Source: Symsagittifera roscoffensis
Lineage: Eukaryota > Xenacoelomorpha > Acoela > Convolutidae
Length of the DNA stretch: 60,000 bases
Direction of reading: 5' to 3'
Assembly: GCF_963678635.1 (NCBI RefSeq)
Contig: NC_087066.1
Span: 64,001-124,000 of the forward strand
The notes beneath the pieces were generated by a model, which saw only the letters and a program-made list of their open reading frames with translations, ran no database searches and was not told where the DNA came from. Position 1 is the stretch's first letter. The number at the start of each line of letters is the position of its first letter. The translations under genes and the position numbers were made by a program. Below, in pieces: positions 1-8,735 of this stretch.

Positions 1-51
1 ATTTTTTGCCAACGCGGAACTTTCTGATCTCTTGTAACTGATCTCTTTTTG

Positions 52-270
52 AAAAATATTAACGGAGTTTGTTGAATTGTCGAGAGAAATGTTTCGAGTC
101 AGCACTGACTGATTTTGTGACAATTTGAGTAGAACTGATTTGGAATCTTCGTTTACAATTGACCGCTGCGGAATTTTTGAAAAAGTGCTCATTTGAATCC
201 GTTTTTGAAGTGGCAATTGTTGTCCGTTTATTTCCGCGCGCTTTTTGATCAGCTGAGGCCGTATCAGACT
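52..270 (-). repeat. Left part of the pol-linker tandem array
   Basis: Matches the array units on the other side of the giant element (30233 onward) and stops exactly at the LTR. It is one partial unit. The 51 bases before it show nothing recognisable. Confidence 0.85.
268..270 (+). other. Target site duplication ACT, left copy (right copy 30230-30232)
   Basis: The bases before the 5' LTR read GTATCAGACT and those after the 3' LTR read ACTCTGATTGG. Removing the element and one ACT gives GTATCAGACTCTGATTGG, which matches the intact array unit near 31010 (GTATCAGATTCTGATTGG) with one substitution. The array therefore supplies the empty site. A 3-bp duplication is shorter than the 4-6 bp usual for Ty3/gypsy elements. 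Confidence 0.8.
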
Positions 271-441
271 TGTGACATTCGACCAGAATGTAACAAAATG
301 CAATCTCTGCAGAATTAGGAATTTTAGCAGCAAGCCTTCCGGATTGGTAGTTTTTAAGAACTAAGAGCGTTATTGGAACGTTTAGCCAAACGGTGAGGGC
401 TAGAATATTCTAGTATTTTAAAATTTCAAAAATTCGAATGA

Positions 442-449
442 TGACGTCA
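442..449 (+). promoter_or_regulatory. CRE palindrome TGACGTCA in the 5' LTR
   Basis: A perfect 8-bp cAMP-response element in the first fifth of the LTR, kept unchanged in the 3' LTR at 29485-29492. Its place fits a U3 enhancer bound by CREB/ATF-type bZIP factors. Binding is inferred from the site alone. Confidence 0.45.
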
Positions 450-638
450 CATTTCTGAGAAATGCTGAAACGGCCATTTTAACAAGAAACGAGTGAGAAA
501 ACACAACAACATTAGTTGCGCTGACGATAACAACGACAATCGTGATTGAAAAACAGCAGCAGATTGCTGAGAACGTTCCGAGTTGCAACTGTTGTGCTGC
601 TACAATAGTTGCAAGGCCGTTGCGAACAACGGTGAAGG

Positions 639-640
639 GT
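639..640 (+). promoter_or_regulatory. Candidate splice donor in the LTR (AAGG|GTAAGAAG)
   Basis: The sequence at 635-646 is a strong GT donor and is kept in the 3' LTR. Paired with the acceptor at 16826 or 19516 it would give a subgenomic mRNA for the ORFs downstream of Pol. Use of the site is inferred. Confidence 0.35.
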
Positions 641-1186
641 AAGAAGCCAGCCTTCCGGATTAGGAAGAAATCAAGATCAAGAAGCTTGATTCGGCGGATT
701 CGAGAATCCGGAAGGGTCTCGGGACGGAAACTTTTATTGACTGATATGAACTTTTAGCATCCTGTCATGTCCTGACTTGAATTTAATTGATATTTGTATT
801 AGTTTTGACAAGGATGAGGTGCTAAGAGTTGGGGGGAAAGGGTTGATCCATCTTCGATGGAGATGATGATTTTTATCTACTGAACAAAAACAATAGTAAT
901 ATAATAAGTAGTAGTCCTGTTTTTAGGAGTGACCTCGTGGTCTGGGGATACTGACACCCAGCCATGAGCTCACTATTTTTGCATGTAATTCAGTTAATTT
1001 GAGCGTTCTGGTCGAAGCCGGAGAGCAGTAACATTTTTGTCGACCCGATGTTGGAAAAGGCCACCGAAAAGTACTGGCTTGGTAGAGACGGTGAAAAACA
1101 TGCAAAGCTCTGTTTAGACGCTAGCCAGTCGTCTTAAGACTTAGTTTTGTTATCCGTCGATATGTATCTTCCAAGCGAATGTTACA

Positions 1187-4100
1187 TGTATGTTTTTATG
1201 GCGCTCCTGGGTGTTATTCTTTTATAACATCATGACCGGCGGAACCGTTAACGAGCACTCCGCGCCGAGCGGATGCTCACATTAACGCCCTTAATAGGCC
1301 TAAACCGCCGGGGCGGAAGGGTAGTTCGGAACGCGGAGGCCTTCCGGATTGCCGTGAATAGTTTTTTAACCTAGTTAAGACCGAAAATTCACGAACCAGG
1401 AAGGGTGGGGGGATCGGCCGTCCCCTCGTCCCCTGAGTGGTTGGTGACCAAAAACACTTAAAGATATAAATAAAACCAAACAAAAAGTAGTATAGTACCC
1501 AAGAAAAACAAAAAACATAAAAAATAACCGAAAAAACCAAAAACAGTAAAAAAGTAAAAAATCAGTAGAAATCATCCCCCCAGACAAGATGTGATTCAAC
1601 CCCCCCGTTTGTTGTTGATAGATATATTGTTGTTACAGGCATTTATATCAGTCAGGATCGTTACGATCAATTTTGTGGCCCGTTTGTGAGGCTTGTACTA
1701 TAGGGTTATTTGAGCATTTAAGCACGTTAATGATAAATTGCGCTCAATCCGGAGGGGTCAGCTGATTTGCGCTCAATTCGGAAGGGTCTTGGGTGAAGAC
1801 CGATCCGGCAAGCAGTACAAGGAGCAACAAGGAGAGGCTCAACGACGACAACAATCGACTGTTGGGTATCGTTAACAAGTTTTGTATCCCTTTTGGTACA
1901 AAAATTAAGATAGTAATCTGTTGGGGGCTCGACAGTGCTGCACTGTAGTGACCCTTCACCGAACTGCGAATATCCGAGTTAAGCACCTTAATTCGGATAT
2001 TAAACAAACCCGGAGGGGTATAGTATTACTAATATTATTACTTATATAGCCTATATTAATAGTCTTATATCGATTTTCAGTCAAAAACATCGAAAACAGA
2101 CCGGTTTTTAGGATCAAAATTGCGATTTTTTGATCCCCCCACAAGTCGCGATTTTTGAGATATCGATATTTTTGAAACGGAAAAAAGCGCTAAGTTAGTG
2201 TGTTACATCGTAACTGCACTACCATAATAGATAGAACCGGTTAAGTTAAGTTCGAAGGTGGTTGGAACTATTTTGGTACCGAAAACTGAAATTTCGTGAT
2301 TTTTGAGAAAACGGAACACTATAAATTTAGAAAATTTTTTGAAATTTTTGAGTTAGGACAGTAAAAATAAGTGTTCGGACAACGTCCACTAGTGAATCTA
2401 CGAGTTTTAAAACCCGCTACCCGAAAGCCTTCCGGGTTGCAGAGAAATCGAACTTAACGTGTTTGATTTGGTGGATTCATCAATCCGGAGGGGTCCTGGT
2501 AGCATAGTTTTTCGCAATTTTTTTCTACAAAAGCGTTTTAGATCGGGTCTTTTGCATTGAACTAGAAGATTTTTGGGAGAGAAAATTTTTGAGTTTGGAA
2601 AAAAGACGTTTTGGTTAATAACTTTGGAACTACTGAGCATATCGAGTTGATCTTGGTACCAATAGATCAGAAATTAGCTGAGCTTACTAATTAGATTAGA
2701 AATTTTTCGGAAAAACGAGCGAGAAAATTTTTCGAGATTGTTTTTAGCAAATCACACAAATCCGGAGGAGTACACCCTTCACGTTTTAAAAAATTTTTTC
2801 TGAAAAACCCTTAGACCCTTACCAAAAGTTGATAGCGATTGAACTAAGTAACTTAGGACAGTTCTAGACAAAAAGGGAGGGCTGAAGGCACAAGACAACC
2901 ATAATAGAGTCGAAATTAGGCAAGTGATAAGAACCTTCACCGTTAGTGTGAATTGTCAAATAAGTGCCTTAACTTCAATCCGGAAGGGTCTAGGAAGGGA
3001 TCCTATACCCTTCCCAGTTAATTCAGACAGCATAAAAACAACGCAGAACGTATCCGGAGGGGTATAAGCTGAAATTAAGAGAACTACGAAAAGCTACTTT
3101 GACAGAACCAAAGGGCTCCCAATCCGGAGGGGTCGAAATTTTTCAAAGTCAGAGGGGTCCGAATCCGGAGGGGTCTACTTTCCACAAAACCGGAGGGGTC
3201 CCAATCCGGAGGGGTCTACAATCAACTAACTCGGAGGGGTCCCAACCCGGAGGGGTCTATTTTTTGACAGTCGGGAAGGGTCCTATTTGTGCCAATCCGG
3301 AAGGGTATTATTTTATTAAGGACTCAGGTAGACGAAAGAAAGACTAAAAAGTGAGAAGTATTAAGTTATTAAAACACAGGCTAGGTATCAGTGACTGCAC
3401 TGGTAACTTGCCTTTCAACAAGAACCAGACTAATACAAAACAGGTCCGAAACTCGGATATTCGTGACACTAAGTCTAAATTAAAAAGAGCGTGACTCATT
3501 GGTGTGGATTGAAATATAATACGTTTTTGGGAAAAGTGACTGCCCTGAGGATTTTAGTAGGTCTAGCTCGGGCAGTCCGAAGGCAGATAGGTAACACAGT
3601 ACTCGGTGGGTGCAATAGACGCCCACTTGAGAAAATTACTGCCTTCAAAGTTTTGTCTGTTTGGTGCAGCACCGAGCAGGGAGAGCTTTTTCTTTAAAAG
3701 ACAGGTTCGACTATTGTACTGCGACCGACTAAGAGTACAAGACACATACGTTTTTTTATATATACATTCATATTGTGTCAATATATATTTTTTGTTTTTG
3801 ATTTTAAATCAACGTAAACTGTGCTTGATTGGGTAGTGAGTACACTATCTTTTAAATTGACTGATAACATCATGTTGTGCTAGTTTCCTAATCTTTGGAC
3901 CGATAATCGGTTAGTGTGAATAAATTTTATACAAATTGTACTCTGATAACATACAGGGATTCGTGGTCACTATTTAATAGAATCTGGTGAAATTTATTTT
4001 GTTGTGTCATTATTATTGTTATTAAAACTATAAGGTCTCTAGCAATTGAGTTAAGAGTAGGCATTGGAAAGTGACAAATAGAGAATGAGTCTAGACAAGT

Positions 4101-4231
4101 CAAGGATACCAAAACGAGGTAATAGCTCTAGGAAATTCATACCTGAAAAGCAAAGAAAAACGATGACCGATCCTTTTGTGGATTTGATCAAGTGATCCCG
4201 GTCTGACAAAAGGGGGACGGTTTCAGGCAGA
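1187..4231 (+). other. Leader of the giant element, non-coding
   Basis: About 3 kb between the 5' LTR and the Gag start, with no ATG-started ORF worth calling. Its most striking content is the CCGGAGGGGT motif family (listed separately). The stretch 3320-4231 shows nothing recognisable. A weak TGG-starting primer-binding-site candidate lies at 1199, but it does not match a tRNA 3' end convincingly. Confidence 0.7.
1745..3310 (+). repeat. Dispersed short motif array, AATCCGGAGGGGTC
   Basis: About sixteen forward copies or close variants of AATCCGGAGGGGTC: near 1745, 1775, 2007, 2481, 2760, 2976, 3050, 3121, 3153, 3163, 3187, 3203, 3228, 3244, 3270 and 3293. The densest part is 3050-3310, where copies sit 15-30 bases apart. 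Reverse-complement copies (CCTTCCGG) occur near 2427, near 1340 and in the LTRs, so hairpins between copies are possible. Function unknown; packaging, dimerisation, protein binding or translation control are all possible for a retroelement leader. Confidence 0.8.
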
Positions 4232-4900
4232 ATGGTTGAAACGAGAAGTCAAAAGACCTCAGAAGAGCGAAGAGAACTGTTAGAAGTGGAGGTCAATACA
4301 GACCATACCAAGAATGACAACCAGGAAGTAAATGAACTGGAAGGGAGAGGCAGAAGGCTGGCGAGTGAATCTACCCCGGTAGAACAAGGCCATGATTTTG
4401 CCACTTCCACCGGGACATTAGATCGGGAAGAGATGTCGGAACTGTCCGACATCTCAACTGAGGTAGCGGCAACTAGAAGATCTCCGACGGACAACACTAT
4501 GATGGCAAGCGGAACTGGGAAACAAACGACATCATCATCGTTCTCAGAAAGAATGAAGAACACCTTCGGAAACATCTTTCCATTCAGCATGGGAGGAGGA
4601 ACAGGAAACGATGGTGAGTCCCAGGAGGAAGAAGATGAAGAGGAGCAAGGGGACTCTGGATCTCAAGTAAGCCTCAATAGTTCGATCCAGGAGAGTGAAG
4701 CACACGTCGGAAGAGAGACTGGAACCATGGACAAATTTGGTGTAGTGACAACGATAAGCAAAGAGGCAAACACACCAGGCCAGTCAAAAGACTTCGCGAT
4801 TAGGGCAAGTTCGGAGCCACAACCTGGTGAGAATAGAACCAGAGGGCTCGGCAACGCGTTAATTGATCCTGAAATAAATCATGAGAAGACGTTGAAGTGA
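4232..4900 (+). CDS. Gag, N-terminal part (giant element)
   Basis: Starts with a real ATG and the residues MVETRSQ, a common opening for Ty3/gypsy Gag. The 222 residues are hydrophilic and rich in Glu, Ser and Thr, with acidic runs around residues 130-140, and look disordered. The frame ends at TGA 4898-4900 and the sense continues in the -1 frame from 4897. I read this as the amino end of one Gag protein split by a single-base loss; a separate small protein cannot be excluded. Confidence 0.65.
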   Translation: MVETRSQKTSEERRELLEVEVNTDHTKNDNQEVNELEGRGRRLASESTPVEQGHDFATSTGTLDREEMSELSDISTEVAATRRSPTDNTMMASGTGKQTTSSSFSERMKNTFGNIFPFSMGGGTGNDGESQEEEDEEEQGDSGSQVSLNSSIQESEAHVGRETGTMDKFGVVTTISKEANTPGQSKDFAIRASSEPQPGENRTRGLGNALIDPEINHEKTLK

Positions 4901-5265
4901 AGCAGACAGTCAAGGCCCGGATCTCGACAAGCACGAAGTTACCTGGGACCGACAGGGTTACACCACCACTAGTAACGCCACTCGTGGATAACGGGGTAGC
5001 ACTAGAGGAAGCCTTAAACAACATAGTGGACAGTTTAGGAGAACAAAACGAGCAAATGTCAATAAGCATGAGTGAACTAGAAAGAGCAGTTCACATTGAG
5101 AGAGAAAGGCTGCGGGAAGAAATAAGCCGCAACAGACAAGAAGTTGACAGGAGCGAAAAACGCTTGAAAGAGAGAACGGATGAACACATGACGAGGAACT
5201 TGTCGCGAATGACAAGAGAGGCGGAACAGAGGGAGTTACGCTTAAGAGCCGACATGAGAAGTTAA
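4897..5265 (+). CDS. Gag, middle part, coiled coil (giant element)
   Basis: This frame overlaps the previous one by 4 bases and starts at GTG, not ATG, which argues for continuation rather than a separate gene. Residues 30-122 are strongly helical and charged, with heptad-like spacing of Leu, Met and Ile among Glu/Arg, so a coiled coil is likely and would suit Gag multimerisation. It stops at TAA 5263-5265, and the sense resumes in the -1 frame, which is open from about 5262. Confidence 0.55.
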   Translation: MKQTVKARISTSTKLPGTDRVTPPLVTPLVDNGVALEEALNNIVDSLGEQNEQMSISMSELERAVHIERERLREEISRNRQEVDRSEKRLKERTDEHMTRNLSRMTREAEQRELRLRADMRS

Positions 5266-5315
5266 GAATTCAGCAAGAGCAGTCTCTTGGGACTCTTGAC
5301 ACAAAGATAGATGCG

Positions 5316-8300
5316 ATGATGGAGAGGCGAACTCAGGCTATCATGGATAGGTTGGACGGGCTACTAAGCAGCAAGAGTGGACAAAAAGAAGGAGAGCCGA
5401 ATTCGGGAGGTCCCAGCAGGGAACCGAGGGTGAACTTCAATGAACATCAAAAGAGGAAGACGTATGGATCCACTAGAGGCAGGGGCAGTTCATCAGGCTA
5501 TGCCACAAGGGATAATGGAGTATGGGGCCCGAACAATAGAGCAAGTTCAACGGGGAACAGACGAACCTCTAACGAACGACCAACGCAAGGCACACATGCG
5601 ACCGGGAGAAGTGATTCCGGCAACAGGGGGCATGCAAGCCCGAGGAGGAGTCATGTGGGCCAAGCGGGAAGTGCTCACGGTGATTCGGATTGCAGGGATG
5701 CACCGCACACAGAGCCTTCGACGAGGTGTGAGGACACTCAAACGGGACACTCAAGGGATGCTACTGCAATGGCCACGGCATTTGAACCCCTGAACAGGTC
5801 TCTGGAGACATTCCTGACGAGGTTATCTAAAACCAATGAACGCAGTGAGAAGTCCAGAAGAGTCTTTAAGAAGCCAAGATGCTACAAAGACGAATCTGAT
5901 GGCTGTATTGATACCTGGATAGAGGTAATGAAGCTGCATTTCGAGAAAGAGGACTTGTCTGAGAGACAGGAATGCAGCGCGCTCACCAGCAACTTAGAAG
6001 GGACAGCCCTGAACTGTGTCATGGCCAAGAAACAGTATCAACGTGACATTGCAGAGAAAATCTTCGAAATCTTGTTAAACCGTTTCGGATCCGGGGTGCA
6101 GGGGCACCAGGCGATGATGCGCTTCGAGAAACGGAGGCAACGGGAGGATGAAACCATAGACAAGTTTCTCGATGATTTGGAAATGCTGAGAAGACGCAGC
6201 CAACCGGATGAGTCAAACCGAAGGATGAACCTGGCCGTAGCCTCAAAATTCATCGGTGGTGTGAAAAATGATGAACTTCGTACGATGCTAGCAACGTATT
6301 ACACACCACTATCAACTAATGCGCCAACACCGGAGGAGTTGAGGCTCAAATCAAAAGAGTATCTATTGTTGAAACCTCCTTCGAGATCTGGATATTACAA
6401 GATCAATTATGTCAATTTTAACAACGGACCAGCTAACCAAGGGAACAATTGGTACAAACCAAGGGATGATATGGACAAGAGACGCTCTTGTGCTAATTGC
6501 AGTTCAACAGACCATCATTTGTCAGTATGCCCAGCTTACAAACAGGGCATGAAAGCAATAGGCTTCAGCCTCGAGGACGAAGAAGCGTCAGAATTGGACC
6601 ATGAGGCTTTCATGAGAGGAGTAATAGCGAAATTCGGCCCGAGATGTTTCTTTTGTAACTTGGAAGGTCATTTTAAATCAGACTGTCCGCAATTCTGGGA
6701 TGCAGTGGCAGACATCAAGCATCCAAGACATGAAGAAGCTTTGTCAGGAGTGAAAGCCATCAAGGCTCGACTTTTGAGTGAAGCGGAGGCACGCAGAAAG
6801 GACAAACCTCAAGAGCTGGCGGCAAAGAAAATGCAAGCGGTAACAGGGGAGACACATGAGCCGGAACCAGCGACTGCAGCTGATGACTTCAAGATCGATT
6901 ATGAGGCAGCCGCAAGGGATGCTCTAAATAGAGTACAACAGGAATTGGTGACGAAAGAGATCGAGCAAAAAGTGAAACTTGAACTGGAAAATGAAAAGCT
7001 TCAGGAGCAATTGAATACCTTCGAAGCAACGGAGTTCGAAGAGACGAAAACACCAAGCAGTTTAGATATGAAACTTAAAGTGATCTCCGGTAAGAGGTTC
7101 GGCATGGCGCCGCAGGGGAAGAAGATACAGTCGATAATCTCAGTGGCTGGACACCAGGTGATAAGAAATCTGAGTGAACCATCAGAGTTCACTTTAATGC
7201 ATTTGGACACATATGCAGATTATCTGAGGCAGGTGGAGCCACACACTGAGTCGAGAGCTGTGCGAGCACTACTAACGACGGGTGGCCCTCGCATGAAGAA
7301 ACTTCATGGACGCTACATGGAGGTCTATGGGCCGTATCAAATAATGCTGAACGTAGATGGAATCAGTATCTACACCAGGACTTACATAAAAACAGATGAT
7401 GACCAAATGGGGCAGATCTATTTGGGTGAAGAGGAACTCAAAGTCCGCAGGATAGGCCATGACGCCATGATGGAACAAGACGCGGTACACATTGGATATG
7501 AAGCAGATGTGACAGCACATCTACTCGACACCAACGGAACAAAAATCGGAGTCACAGGGCTTCTGGACACAGGCGCGGTGGTGAGTGTGATGCCGATAAA
7601 AACCTGGGACGGAATGGGCTTCACGCGGGAAGATCTGATTCCTACGAATCTCCGACTAGCCGCTGCAAATCGAGGAGCTATCTACGTAGCCGGAAGAACA
7701 CAGGTAACGGTCCTTCACATGGGAGGACGGAACCTTTGGATGAGCTTCCTGGTGGTAGAGAATCTGGACGACGCCGACCAATTCATCTTGGGCAGAGATT
7801 TTGTCAGGAACTTTGACGTGATGATTGACTTGAACAACGGTCTAATACGGATTAGAAACCCGGACCGAAAGTATGTAAAGAGACCAATTAATAGGATAAT
7901 AACAGACGAGAATAAGGTACCAGTTTTTTTGGATAGAAAAGTAAAATTACAACCAGGACAAGCTGTAGTAGCGATTTTTAGAATGAGAAATTTAAATTCG
8001 TTAAGGGATAGTAAACAGGTTTGCTTAGTACCGAATCCAAATAGTCAGAGTTCGGTGATTTTAGGCCGGAGCTTCTCGGTAACGCGAAACGGACTGTGTG
8101 CCAGTGTGTTGTTGAACACACTGGACACCACGGTTTCAATCCAGCGTGGAAAGAAGCTTGGTTACGCATTGCCGATGAGGACCGACTATGAAGAGACACA
8201 AAACTTGAAGAAATATAGTGTCAAAGACTGTCCTTATCATGCCAATAAAGATAACATTTTAAAGAGGATTGATGAATTAAAATCTATTCATAAATTGTTT

Positions 8301-8735
8301 TCAATGAAATCCGAAACGGACGACGTTTTATCAAGCTGCTCGAATTTTCCGGAACGCCCCTCGTCATATGAATTAGAATCTGACAAACCGGTTTTGCCAG
8401 AGATAGAACATTTAAAAGGGAAAATAGGTGAGGGAGATTTCGAAAAATTGCGGGACCTCCTAAATCGGAACGCTGATGTATTTTCAAAACATAAGGCGGA
8501 TATCGGTTGCTGTAATTTCGTCGAACACGAAATCGAACTAGAAGAGGGCGCCGTTCCCCATAGGGAAGGCGCAAGGCGAATGACGCCACATAAATCGGAA
8601 GCGTGCCGAGCGGAAATAGAAATGTTGCTTGAATACGACATGATAGAACCCTCGAAATCGCCGTGGGCTTGCGGGGTAGTAATGGCGAAAAAGAAAGGGG
8701 GCAGCTTAGATTTTGTTGCTACTTTCGTTACTTGA
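5316..8735 (+). CDS. Gag capsid/nucleocapsid, protease and start of RT (giant element)
   Basis: This 1139-codon frame is open from about 5262, so the ATG at 5316 is probably internal. Residues ~185-350 form a retrotransposon Gag domain. Two CX2CX4HX4C zinc knuckles start at residues ~392 and ~444. The aspartic protease has its active site DTGA near residue 751 and a later ILGRDF flap-side motif. The frame then enters the RT fingers (PWACGVVMAKKKGG) before running out of frame; RT continues in the -1 frame of 8663-11458. Gag and Pol lie in one frame here, so no Gag-Pol recoding signal is needed between them. The break at about 8705 lies inside RT, where a programmed shift would be unexpected. 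Confidence 0.85.
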   Translation: MMERRTQAIMDRLDGLLSSKSGQKEGEPNSGGPSREPRVNFNEHQKRKTYGSTRGRGSSSGYATRDNGVWGPNNRASSTGNRRTSNERPTQGTHATGRSDSGNRGHASPRRSHVGQAGSAHGDSDCRDAPHTEPSTRCEDTQTGHSRDATAMATAFEPLNRSLETFLTRLSKTNERSEKSRRVFKKPRCYKDESDGCIDTWIEVMKLHFEKEDLSERQECSALTSNLEGTALNCVMAKKQYQRDIAEKIFEILLNRFGSGVQGHQAMMRFEKRRQREDETIDKFLDDLEMLRRRSQPDESNRRMNLAVASKFIGGVKNDELRTMLATYYTPLSTNAPTPEELRLKSKEYLLLKPPSRSGYYKINYVNFNNGPANQGNNWYKPRDDMDKRRSCANCSSTDHHLSVCPAYKQGMKAIGFSLEDEEASELDHEAFMRGVIAKFGPRCFFCNLEGHFKSDCPQFWDAVADIKHPRHEEALSGVKAIKARLLSEAEARRKDKPQELAAKKMQAVTGETHEPEPATAADDFKIDYEAAARDALNRVQQELVTKEIEQKVKLELENEKLQEQLNTFEATEFEETKTPSSLDMKLKVISGKRFGMAPQGKKIQSIISVAGHQVIRNLSEPSEFTLMHLDTYADYLRQVEPHTESRAVRALLTTGGPRMKKLHGRYMEVYGPYQIMLNVDGISIYTRTYIKTDDDQMGQIYLGEEELKVRRIGHDAMMEQDAVHIGYEADVTAHLLDTNGTKIGVTGLLDTGAVVSVMPIKTWDGMGFTREDLIPTNLRLAAANRGAIYVAGRTQVTVLHMGGRNLWMSFLVVENLDDADQFILGRDFVRNFDVMIDLNNGLIRIRNPDRKYVKRPINRIITDENKVPVFLDRKVKLQPGQAVVAIFRMRNLNSLRDSKQVCLVPNPNSQSSVILGRSFSVTRNGLCASVLLNTLDTTVSIQRGKKLGYALPMRTDYEETQNLKKYSVKDCPYHANKDNILKRIDELKSIHKLFSMKSETDDVLSSCSNFPERPSSYELESDKPVLPEIEHLKGKIGEGDFEKLRDLLNRNADVFSKHKADIGCCNFVEHEIELEEGAVPHREGARRMTPHKSEACRAEIEMLLEYDMIEPSKSPWACGVVMAKKKGGSLDFVATFVT

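Larger units (their letters stand above)
271..1186 (+). repeat. 5' LTR of the giant element (916 bp)
   Basis: Matches 29315-30229 over its full length with about 12 substitutions and one 1-base indel (roughly 1.3% divergence). It holds a palindromic CRE at 442-449, a consensus splice donor at 639-640 and several copies of the CCGGAAGG motif in both orientations (around 339-350, 650-660 and 704-714). No canonical TATA box or AATAAA signal was found that could set the U3/R/U5 borders. Confidence 0.95.

Noticed and set aside
542-757. 71-codon frame within the 5' LTR (also 29585-29800)
   Set aside because: Its first codon is GTG, not ATG, and its Arg/Lys/Ser-rich part is the translation of the inverted CCGGAAGG motif region. 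Two nearly identical LTRs give no independent evidence.
1199-1216. TGGCGCTCCTGGGTG as primer binding site
   Set aside because: It lies 12 bases after the LTR and starts TGG, but the following bases do not fit the T-stem/T-loop complement of a tRNA, so no priming tRNA can be named.
3099-3347. 82-codon frame in the leader with repeated GGV/PEG phrases
   Set aside because: Starts at TTG, and its repetition comes from the nucleotide motif array, read in several frames.
8690-8710. Programmed -1 frameshift site at AAAAAGAAAGGGGG
   Set aside because: It lies inside the RT fingers and does not fit the X XXY YYZ pattern in the incoming frame; a one-base loss in a homopolymer is simpler.
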